From: Nereocystis luetkeana
Taxonomy: Eukaryota; Sar; Phaeophyceae; Laminariales; Laminariaceae
Assembly (NCBI GenBank): GCA_031213475.1
Contig: JARUPZ010000005.1
Span: forward strand, 2,697,732 to 2,761,731
Length of the DNA: 64,000 nt
Direction of reading: 5' to 3'
Position numbers and translations under genes: made by a program. Below, one piece after another: positions 33,436 through 45,400 of this stretch. The notes beneath the pieces were generated by a model. It did not search any database and was not told the origin of the DNA. It saw only the letters and a program-made list of their open reading frames with translations. Every line of letters begins with the position of its first letter. Position 1 is the stretch's first letter.

Positions 33436-36400
33436 TCAAGGGGTGGGGGGAGGGATGAGAGGGAGGGGGGGGGCGAGGCGTATTCATTCGTTGCTTTCCT
33501 TTGCCATTCAACCAAGGACCACGAATCCCTTTCGAGACGGAGCACCGTTCTTACTCCCAATAGAGGCACCTGCAACAGGTGGGCGCTCAATATTATTTTC
33601 CATATAATACATGAAAACTGAGAGGGAGGGGATGGGGGACGAGAGATGGGTAGGGGAGGGTAGGGGGGGGTGAATCAGAGGGCAAGGAGGAAGAGAACGA
33701 GGGGGGGGGGGGGGGGGGGGGCGAAAAGAAGGGAGACGAGAACGGGCCGGGAGGGGGGGCAGGAGCTGATTGATACGTGAGGTTTTCCGGTACATGTGGA
33801 TGATTTCCAATGTAAACCATCCCCAATTTTCCCCTCTCCCTATTTCGGCAATTTTTCACTCTTCCCTAAGTCGTCGGCATGTTGCTGTCGTAGTTTATAG
33901 CGGAGCCTGTCTGTTGTAGATATCGGGTCCAACGCTCTTGTCTTGACATGCAATCCCCACACCCCTATGTGCGTCCAGTTGTTGGTATGCCTCCAATACA
34001 TACTACCGGTGAAATCGCTCGACGCATGGGATTGGTTTGCCAGTGTGGCGGTAGCCGCTATAATGCCGCTATTACGCGGGACCATAGTAAATAGAACCCT
34101 ATATACTTCGCTATTTTCACTAACAATATTTCACACCTAGGACAGATCACGATCTAGATCATCTAGATCCTTTTTCACAGACACGTAAAAGTTGTGCACA
34201 AGATCTAGCTCATACAGATCCCACCCGGCGAAACATGTGCAGATCATGCAGATCACACAGATCCCATCCGGCAAACATGTGCAGTTCAGGAAGATCATAC
34301 AGATCCCACCTTCTGAAACATGTGCAGATCACGCAGATCTGCAGATCCCACCTGGCGAAACATGTATGATCTAGATCATACAGATTCCACCCACCGGAAC
34401 ATGTATGTAATATCTAGATCATACAGAACCCATCTGGTAAAACATGTGCAGATCACGCAGATCATACAGACCCCACCCCTGGCGGACATGTGCAGATCAC
34501 GCAGATCATGCAGAATCCACCTGGCGAAACATGTATGTAAGATCTGTAGATGATACAGATCCCACCCGGGCAAATGTGTGTGTACGATCGAGATCATACA
34601 GATTGCACACAGCCAAATGTGTGGGCAATATCCAACTCAATCGGTTCGCCTCGGAGATCCGCCGGGGAACCCATTTCCGGCCCGCTGCCGACATCATCTG
34701 CTGCCCCAGCACCACTATCAGAGCCCGCCCCCGACAGTTGTCATGCCGTACGTGGTTTGTAAGCGACGGCGTGCTTGTGTGGCTGTGGCTGGGTGGTTGA
34801 TGGGGAGGAGCTTGAGCTGCTAGCCGCCACCACCACCACCGTGGGCTGCGATGTCGTCAATGTATGTCAGATCTCGTACAAAACGGTTTCGGTATACACG
34901 AGCCAACGCATACAATATAAGCATACATGTACATCTTCATCTGCGAGTACAATGTGGCAGATCGTGCAGATCATACAGACCCCACCCGGCGAAAAATGTA
35001 TGTGCAGATCATACAGATCATGCAGATCCCACCTGGCGAAAGATGTATGTAAGATCTAGATCATACAATTCCCACTTTATGAAACATGTGCAGATCACGC
35101 AGATCTGCAGATCCCACCTGGCGAAACATGTATGTATGATCTAGATCATGCAGATCCCACCCACCGAAACATGTATGTAAGATCTAGATTATGCAGATCC
35201 CTCGAGGCATATATGATCTAAATCTCGCAGATCATATATCTCTCACCAATCAAACATGTGCAGATCAGGCAGATCACACAGATCATGCGCGGGCAAACGT
35301 GTATGTAAGATCTAGATTATATATATCCCACACACCGAAAATGTACGTAAGATCTAGATCATACAGATCCCACCCAGGCAAACGTGTACATAGGATCTAG
35401 ATCGCACAGATCCTATACAAAAAACATGATCTAGATCCCGCAGATCCCTGTAGATCCGGGATATATCTGCCCCAAAAGATCTAGATCCCGAAATGGGATC
35501 TGATCTGTCCTAGGTGTGCAATATTTGGTCCCATTTAATATGATCCCCCGTAATAGACGGGCCTGGCACATACCGGCACTATAGCGGCAACCGACACTAC
35601 TGCATCCTTACTTACTGAAACGTCAACGTACCGTATCACACTATCACCCGTGTGATAAGATGACACCATCACCCGTGTGATAACATGACACTATCACCCG
35701 TGTGACAACATGACACCATCACCCGTGTGATAACATGACACTATCACCCGTGTGACAACATGACACTATCACCCGTGTGATAAAGCACTATACCTCATGC
35801 GGTAAGACAACACTATCACCCGTGTGATAAAAATAACACTCCCCCTCGAGCGAATTAAAAAGGCTGCTTTTCTCGAGAAAGGGGAAAAGAGTGTAAACGC
35901 CGAGCGACGCGTCTCCATGTTTTTTTTTTTCGACGAGATATTTCCAAAGCCACCATTTTCGTTATGTGTGGCCCTTAACCCTTTTAGGACTGCAGTCCCG
36001 TTTTGGGGACCAACTACTTCGAATTTGACTGTTTTCTCCCAAAATGGTACTGCGGTTCCAAAAGGGTTAAGGCCCGTTTTGGAGGAAATGAATCGGCGCC
36101 ACAAAATCGTCTCAGGGAAAAAAAAACGTTTTTTCTTGTAGGGGTGTGTGTTATCTTGGGTGTAGGTGCACGGTACGAACGTATGTATATATATCCCATC
36201 ACCTTGACATGCTAATATAATATATAGGAAACCCACACTTTTGGGCTCGCAAGGCCTCTATTGGCCGAGTTTCCACCGGGCTTGAAGCAAGGGGACCGTC
36301 AGTCATGGGGTAAAAAAAAGTGCCGTCTCCTCCTGAAACGGGGGACCATAGTAAATAAGACCAAATATTGTTAGTAAAAATAGCGAAATATGTAGGTGTT

Positions 36401-39400
36401 CGTGTGTACCGTAGGTCATATTTAATTTGGTTCCCCGTAATACTCAACCCTTTTAGAACCGCAGTCCCATCCTGGGGGCAAACCCCAAAAATTCTTAGAA
36501 GTTTGTCTCCAACACGGGACTGCACTCTAAAAAAAAGGGCGATAACTCCTTTTACAACCACTTTTTTTGTTCAAGTCTAATTCCGAGTGCTTTGTCCCCA
36601 AATCGGGGAGTGCCGCGGTAAAAAAGGGATAGTAGTGACGTTTTTCTTACCGTGTCCGACGACGAGCCGAACACCGCCTCCGCAGCGGAAACCTTCCCCA
36701 GCACCTCCGTCCACACCCACACCGTGTCCGAAGCCACTGCCGCCCCCGCCGCCCCCCCTCCCCCGCCCCGATCCCTTACCCGTCCCAACCCGGCCTCCGC
36801 AGCTTGATAAAACCCGTGCAGCATGCACTCTCTGCAGAGCACCAGCTGAAACCACGGGTCGTTCACCAGCGGGCCTCCGGCACTGGCATTATCAACAACT
36901 CCACCGCCACCACCACCACCACCACCACCACCACCACCACCGCCGCCACGTCCAACCCTCTTCTCGCTCTCCATCCCCATCGCTCGGACGAGCGCGGAGG
37001 ACAGGGAGGACTGCCGGGCGAGGGAGCCACGGTGTAGACGCATAAGGGCCACGGCCACGCCTACCGCCGCCTGAAACGAACGACAGGTTACGATGGACGG
37101 GCGCAAGGGGGGGGGGAAGGGGGTGCCCTCATGACGTGCATGACCGTAGTCGTACGACCATAGACCCTCGCATCCCTACAATGCCGGGGCGGAGCACGTC
37201 CGGTTTTCACTCAACAGGCAGACATTGACTGCACGCACCAAGCAGCGAAGCGAAACGCGAGGTGTTTGGCGAGTCGCATGTAGGGTGAGCTACATCCTAT
37301 GCAAGAGCCGCTTGTGAGGCGGACTTTCTTGCATTGGATGGAAGCACCGAACTGGGTGATGTCGGTGGGGGAGTTGGGGTTGATTGGGTGCGCGACGGGG
37401 GGAAGGGTATCACAAATGTTGGCGACCCCTTTCTGCGAGTCAAACCACAAGCAAACACGATGCAGCGACGAGCAACGCAGGACCATACCGCGGTTGTACG
37501 TATACAGCGTCCCGCGCACTCGTCCCAGGAGAACAAAAAATGCAGTCTTTTTCTTTTTACAGCCGGCAACAACATAAACAAAGAACGAAAAGGAAAAGGA
37601 AGAGGAAAAGGAAAAGGAATAACATCCTCCTTGAGGGTACACCAAAGAAAGAAAAAACAACACGCCACCACAACTTCCGGGACCTAGCCAGGGAGGGGAC
37701 TATACTTGTGCTACTGTACATGAAACCCAGAAACAAACAAAAAAATGGGCATGCCGGTAGACTAAACCCGTATATTTAGTTTTCATCATGTTTTATTCAT
37801 CGTTATTTTTGTTTTAATCATGTTTTATTCATGAGTCATTTTTGTTTTGTACGGAAATCTAAGACCACTGGTTTGTTCTTGATCATGCATTGTTTTAGGG
37901 GGCGGGGGGGGAGGGCGCTGCTGTGACTGTCATTTTTCTAGAAAAAATATAACTCCTTTTCGCATATCGTTGTTGTATTCTTGCGGTCTGCTCTCTCCCT
38001 CTCCTCCTCTCTATTGGCTTGTCAAGTCTAGCTTTTAATAGCTAGCTAGTCACATCAAGTCCGGCCCAGTCCGAATCCGGTTCGGCCTCCGACAGCGGAC
38101 GGTGATAACCATTTCTTCGGACGACGAAAAAAGAAAAAAAAAACGGGTTCGGGTCGGGAGATCTTCATAAGCTCATGGGTCGGGTTGGGACAGGAGGTTT
38201 TCGAAATATCATGGGTAGGGTCGGACTGAGTCAACCCGACCCGACCCGACCCGCGAGTTTAAGTTTGACCCGTGAGCAGCCATGCAAAAAAAGTGCTTCG
38301 TCATCCCATCCGCCAACGCCTTCACACATTGGGCAGACCAGATCAGATCACAGCAGTTCAGGTCACATCAGATCGGATCCCATCATATCATATCAGATCA
38401 AATCCTCGGGCATGATCCAACACGGGGGAACAAAGTCTACTTGTTCTCTTGTGCTCGTTTGTTTTTCTTGGTTTCTTGCTCCGCTTTCTTCCCCTTTCGA
38501 TCTCGATTTTGACGCCGATTTTGTTAAGCTCTGTCTTTTTTTCTCCTGTGGGTATTATTAGGCTGTCTTCTCGGTTCCTGCTGCGGCGCGTACCTACAGC
38601 GTATCATGCGTATGTCTCTTGATACGAACGTATGCTGATCTCGTTTTAATGTTCATCTTGGGGTATGCGATTTGTTGCACTTACACCAGACGTGTATGAT
38701 TTTTCCCGTTTTTTACTTAATTTTTTTCTCCTCGGGGTCAACTTCCACGGAATTACATGATTTCAATGTGAGAAGAGCAGCAACAACAATAACAATAACA
38801 ATCAGAGCCAAACACGATAATAAAAATAGAGGAATATACCAGGTACGTACATACCAGGTATGTATGCTGTCTTGGATCCATATCGGGGTTCTGGTTTCTT
38901 CTCTCGCTCCGCCGGACTGCTACTAATAGCAGACCTTTCGGGACATGTAGATTCTTCGCTTTGCCGGGCGGGGGTGTTGCACTGGTATGACACGGTTCTC
39001 GCGCAAACAGCTTGCCGGGTGGTAGCATCTGTGTGCGACACGGCTCTACCAAGCACAACACACCATAAACGGCAACTTTTATCATCTACCAATAGACGGT
39101 TTACTACTGTAGATAGTGATATTTCCAACATCCGAAGGCCTTCCTCCCGCGCGCCTACCTTTGGATTATCCTCGCTAAATCGGCGACCAAAGAGCAGCTC
39201 CCGCAGCATCCCATCCAACTTGCCCCCCCCCTCCGCCTCCCCTAGCCCCCCATCTCCGCCGGGCTGCAAGACGTGGGACACCAACACCGCGAGATCAACC
39301 GCTAGTGGCGATCCCGGAGGAAGGGCGGCGAGGCGACGGGCGGCGGCCCGCGCAATCTTCCGGCGGGGCCAAGGGTGGACAGCCGCCAGCTCCCTCAGCT

Positions 39401-42400
39401 GCGGCAGCATTAGCCTAGCGCCTAGCTGTGCTGCGCTCCCACCGCCGCCGCCGCCGCCACCGCTACCGCTGTTACCCCTGCTACCGCTCCCGTCGCCCCC
39501 GCCGCTACCCTTGCCACCGCTATTTCCGCCGCCGCTGTTGCTTCCACTGGTGGAGTCGCCTGTGCTGCCGCCGCGCCGCGAGAGCAAGACGAGGGAGGGC
39601 GGGGCAGAGAGTGCGGCTTCCGTCGCGACCTTCGATAGCGCCGACAAGGCATCCGCCTTCTGCGAGGCGTCGCCGTCGTCGTCACCACCATCACCACCCC
39701 CACCACCACCGGCAGCAGCAGCAGCAGCAGAGGCCGGCAATCTTCTGAAAGCGGCGACGGCAAAGCTGACAAGCACCGCGGTGCCGGGCAAGGAAAGCCC
39801 TTCGCACCCCCCCCCCCCAACCGAACAACAGACCTCCCGCGCCCTCTCCACCACCTCCGTGGACAGCGGGTACCGGCTCCTCGCCAGCGAGGAATCACCG
39901 CCACCACCATCGCCTCTCCCGATGAAACCCCCCGAACCGCTCCCCGCAAGGGTTTCCGCGTCGAGTACGGCGTCTGCGAGGGCCGGGGCTGCGAGAACCG
40001 CGAGCAGCTCCGCCGCCTCCCCGTCGTCTTCAGAGGCTGCCAATGCGTCCAGGATGCGCCAGACACCGCCCCTTCCGGGCGACGGCGGCAGGGCTGCCTC
40101 CGCCGCCGCCGCCGCCGCCGCCGCCCGTTCGGCTTCCGCTGCTGCCTCGGCTTTGGCAGTAGCGGCAGCAGCAGCGGCGGCGGCGTCTCTTTTTCGCTTC
40201 GTGCTTCCACCTCCCCCCCCTTTACTGCTGCTGCTGTTGTTGTTGTTGCTGCTGCTGGTGCTACCGCTGGTAGTGGTGGTGGTAGTGGTGTTGGCGGCGT
40301 CGGTATTGCTGGTGTTGGCGTCGGTGACGGCGGTTAAGGTGGCGGCGGTGATGCGAGCGACGGCTTCCACGTGCATGAGCGCTAATATTAAGTCTACCGC
40401 GATGGTACGAAGGATGGGGCTTCTCCCACCACCACCAGCACCGCCACCAGCAGCACCACCACCACCAGCACCACCACCACTATAGGGTGACGTCAACGAC
40501 AAAGACGACGAGGAGGAGGAGGAGGAGGAGGAAGAGGAACAGGAGGAAGAGGCTCGGAGGGAGGACAGGACGATGTTCAGAAGAACCGTGGTGTTCTTAG
40601 GCCCTTGCGAACTCGAGGAGGGGGAGGTGGCGGCGGCTGCGGCGGTGGCAGGGTCGATGTCGAACAGGAAAGCTTTCAGCGATTCCCACAGCTCGGTTGA
40701 CGGCAAGTTTCCGGTGACCTTCGCACCAAACACACATCAAGACACACGCAACGAACACGCGCAACAGGGAAAGGGCGGGAGACGAGGGCGGCAGCGGCGC
40801 GGGGGTCGTCTCCGCTCTGAGTCGAGTGAAGGGGGTAAGGAAAAAACACACATGGGACAGATAGATCATCTACAGATAGATCATGATCTACAGTAGAGGA
40901 TCTACTCCCCCACCTACCGTTGTGAGAGGTTGTGCATGATCTATCTGTGTGGTACAGATCCTACCCAGAACACACGCGCTAGATAGTGCGGATTATCCTG
41001 GTCTCACCCGGCATCATGAGCGAAACAATACAGATCAGTGACTATATATAATCTATCTGCTTAAAAAAATCTAGATCACCAAGTGGGAGTCCATGATCTG
41101 TGGATGATCTGTCTGAAGATTTAGAATTTCCAGAATATCTTCCTCTGTGTCGCGGGCCGCCACAAGATTAGGCCTGGTCGCCGTGGCTGGCTAGCGCACA
41201 GTTTTTCACCCTTTTGACGCTATAGGGACTTCAGAAAAGAGTAAGTGACGATTGAAACTCGACACCCATAGCACCAATCTCACGAAGAAGCGCGGCCTGT
41301 TGGCCTCGGGAATGGTGGCTTAGATGTCCCAAGCACGAATCAATCCGTCACACAGACAGATCATAAGGTTATCACCTCATGATCTAGATATTTCAAGGGA
41401 GATATATTCGTGATCTGTATGATCTGTACAGTAGGATCTGTATGATCTAGCTCATGTTGCCGGGTGGCAGCCGCGTAATCAGCATGATCTAGCTCGTGTT
41501 TCCTAGGTGTGATCTGCACTTTGCAGGTCGTACACAATACAACATCTCCCAACCGCAGGCTCCAACCCAGCTCTAACAATAGGTGCGCAATCTATGGAAG
41601 GAAAAGGGCCGTCGAGTACGCGAGGGGTGGTGGCAGCACCGAGAGCGGGAGGCGTTTTCACCCTCTTCCCCCCATACTATCGGAAAAGAAGAACCGTCAG
41701 CAAAATGCACACGGAATCAAATCTTAAAGAGGGGGGTACAAAATCGTTGAACCTCACCTAAAAAAAATGAACAGAAGCAGTGAGCTACTCGTACTGCTGC
41801 GAGCTCACACTATCACGGGGGAGCATAGCAACACAGAGTGATCCAAAGCAATACATAGCATTAGTAACACATGGTGATACCTGGTAAATATCTGGTGTTG
41901 ATAGTACATATTACGGGGGGCCATAGTTAATAGGACCAAATATTGTTAGTAAAAATGATTAAATATATAGGTTTTATGTATACCATAGGTCCTATTAACT
42001 ATGGCCCCCCGTAATAGTAATACACTAACTGTAATCGGACCCCATGATGGATACCAGGTATCTTTCCGAGTTTACAAAGCATGTTTGGTTCAGATAAAAA
42101 TGCCCCCCCCGTACTCGTATATTCAGGCGAATGATTAGACCGCACTGGTGACGGGTTGATCGCAGTAATGTGGGCCCAGAACGGGTGAATATGAACAGCA
42201 TTGGCCAAGGGTGCGCGAGCGCCCCCCCCCCCCCCACATGCAGCATGTGAAACATGAACATATGCATTATGCCGCATGCCGCATTGTCCTCGACTACACA
42301 CCACGCCATTCCACCTCACTCCCCATCCCCACCCCCACCCCCACCCCATACCTTGGAAAGGACACCCTCAAGCAAGGCCTCAACGCCAGCACAGCCACCG

Positions 42401-45400
42401 AGCTCCCCCGCCCCGACCCCGCCTTCCCCGCTCCCTCCGCCTTCACGGCCATTATAGACACCGGAGACCGACCCGTCCCCGCCCAGGCCAAGGGTAGGGG
42501 TTAGGGTGGGCAGAAGGGCGGACGATAACGCCGCCATATCTCCAAGAGACCTCGGGGTCAGCGACGGGGCGAAGGGGTCGCGTGAGGTCCTCTGCACGCA
42601 CAGGCATGAGGCATAGGCTCGAGCGGCAGCTTGGCGTTCCTGCGATATTGCGACAGCCGAAATATAGACACGAGAAGTCGTAAAAAACGGTGCAATAACA
42701 CGGAGAGAGGTCGGGAGTCGGTCTGCGGAAGTCGGTACAATGCGGAGGTCGGGAAACGACGCAAAGCTAGAACATATGATATGGAGGCCAGGAGTCGATG
42801 CGAAGAAAGGGATAACAGGTCAGCGCAAGCAAGCAAGTGGGTAGAGATTTTAGTTGTGTAGAAGGAGCTCAGAGCATAACAAAATAGGCTGGAAACCGGT
42901 GGGCGCATAAGAGAAAAGTCGGCAGTCGGTGCATGCAGAAAAAAAGGTCCACGAGAGTCGACGCACATAAACAAAGAGGTAAAAGAGCCAGAGCAAATAA
43001 CAGGTCGACATCTGGTGGAAAATAAAGAGGTGCTAAGGGTCATTCTTATCGGAGAGCTTTTTTTCCAAAATTTCGACATTTTTTTCGCGCAATTTTTCAA
43101 TCTTCCATATTTTCCTGATTTTTTTTTCCAAATACGTGAAATTTAACGAGCTTGATTTTTTTGCTTCTGGAGAATTTCACGAATAGTGACAGAAGGCCTC
43201 CGCATATTGATACATATCTCCAATTATTTCCAAACCTTGCAAATCATGGAAAAAAGCTCTCCGACAAGAATGAGCCTAACTCGGCGCAAAAGTAGAGAGT
43301 CGGTGGAAGTCGGTCTTTGGAAGTCGGTGGAAATGAAGAAAGCCATCGGTCGGGATTCGGTACAAAAGAAAAACGAGGCCATAGTCGGTGCAAACAGAAA
43401 ATGGGGCTGGAAATCGGTGGAAATAAAAAAAAGAGGTCGGAAGCGGGTGTATGAGAAATAACAATGTCGGAAACCAGTGTCAAAACACAGAGGTCGGAAG
43501 TCGGTGCAAAACAAAATAAAAATATATCTCCGGAAGTTCGCGCAACTACAAAAAATAGGCAAATATGTTACGGCGCACCTCAACTGGTCGGAAGCCGGAG
43601 CACATAATAGGTCGGGAGTTAGCCCAAGGGAGAGGGTGGGTCGAAACTTGGGGGCGAATACTATGGTTGGTATTACGGAGGGCCATAGTTAACACGACCT
43701 ATGGTATACATAAAAACCTATATGTTTACCAATTTTTACTAACAACATATGGTCCTGTCAACTATGGCCCCCCGTGATAGCTGACGCAGAATGAAAAAAA
43801 AGAGGCCCGAGAGTCGACGCGTCTTCAAGAAAAAAAGGTCCACGGGGGGTCGGTGCAAACGATAAAGGTAGGGAGCCACGCCAAGAAAGCGAGACGAAAC
43901 TCGGCGCAAGGAAAAGGGGCAGAAAAACCGGTGCACAGAAAACATTTCTGCCCCCCCCCAAAAAAACATCCATGTCTGTGCGTAGAAAGCGATCCCTGAT
44001 CGTCGGTGACGCTTGAGGTCAGAAGTCGCTGCAGAAAAAGAAACATCGGAGTTCGACGCACAATGACGAGACCGAAAGTCGTCAGCGCAGGTGCGTCGGT
44101 CAGATTTTGAAATCCGGTGCCAAGAAAGAAAACGGAATTCGGCGCAATCGGTGCCCAGAAATAGGTCGGCACAAATGTAGACTTCCGATTGCGCACAAGA
44201 ATGTCCGTACAAAAGGAAAAACTCGAGGAGTCGGTGCACGCACAAAATGCTCTTGTCTCACCGCAAGGGACGGGCTGCGAAGGGACCTCCCGACGTCGAG
44301 CAGGATACCTCGGGGAAGGCCGCCGCTGCCCACCGCGAAGCTAACGGCCGCGAGAACGTCCAGACAGAGCTCCCTCGTCGTGGGGTCGTCGTGCCCCAGC
44401 AGCTGCGACACGCGCTGGGCGACCTACGACAACCACGTCACACCAACAAGCAACACGCAAGCACGCAAGCACGCAAGCAACCCACACGCGGTTGTGAAAA
44501 ACAAAAAGGAGGAGGGGCGCACTATTAATATTTTTTGTTGCTTGCCCTTTATGTAGCCATTTCGCCATTAACCACGCACCCCTTTCGAGACGGAGCGCGC
44601 GGGGGGGAAGGGTGGGGGCGAGGGGGGTGGCAGGGTGGGGTGAGGTTGGGGCATGTGAGGGAAGCGTGGAGGGGGGTGGGGGTTTGGGGAGGGGAGTGCT
44701 TGCGCGGGGTAGGGTGGGGGGAGGGTAGAGGGGTAGGATGTTGGGGGATGGTAGACGTTGGGTCCCTGGCGGGTGTACTGGAATGTACGAGAGTCCAAAA
44801 GGGTGGCCAACATCTCGGTCGACTACTGCTGAATGACACAGCACGCTTCCCTTTCAGCCGCTACGCATAGCCCGCCCTGTCCGGGGGCGGCCGGACAGCA
44901 CCCGATCGATACTTGAAAAAAAAAAAAAAAGGTACCGGTATAGACTACTGGTACAGTACAAAGTAAGAGTGTTCTCAGCAGCAGCGGTGCACGGCAATGC
45001 ATCCACATTTGCACGTCTCTCTCGTCATCCCTCCCTCTCTCTCTTTTCTATCCCTTCCCGCCTCTTTGTCTGTCGCCCTGTCATACGACCACGGCCATGC
45101 ATGAAATAGGGGCGTCTCTTAACCACCCCCAGAGCTTTTTTTTTTCATCATCGCAGTTACTTTCCAGACGGTTTCACCCTCAGCGATCTTCTGGACAAGC
45201 CGTGGTCACAGGTATCGTCCCTTCTGCCCCCCGGTACGTGACTTCAATTTTATAGCGCATAGGGTTCATTCAGCATTCCCCTCGCTCGTCGATTTTCATC
45301 GCATACTGCTAACTCACGCTTTCGCGCTTTCCGCTACTCAATTTTTACGCAAGAAAGAGTCCCTACGACGAGTATGCACTCGGTGAGACCTGAACCCACG

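Noticed and set aside
34190-35420. CRISPR-like regular repeats (GATCTAGATC, ACATGTTTCGCC at 40-50-bp spacing)
   Set aside because: The units are degenerate, spacing is irregular, there are no unique spacers or cas genes, and the whole array is bounded by transposon termini with target duplications in a spliced eukaryotic genome.
38860-40485. 541-residue plus-strand open frame
   Set aside because: Shadow of the large INTS7 exon 40718-39108: Ser and Ala codon runs are open on both strands. The minus frame has the splice sites and the family match.
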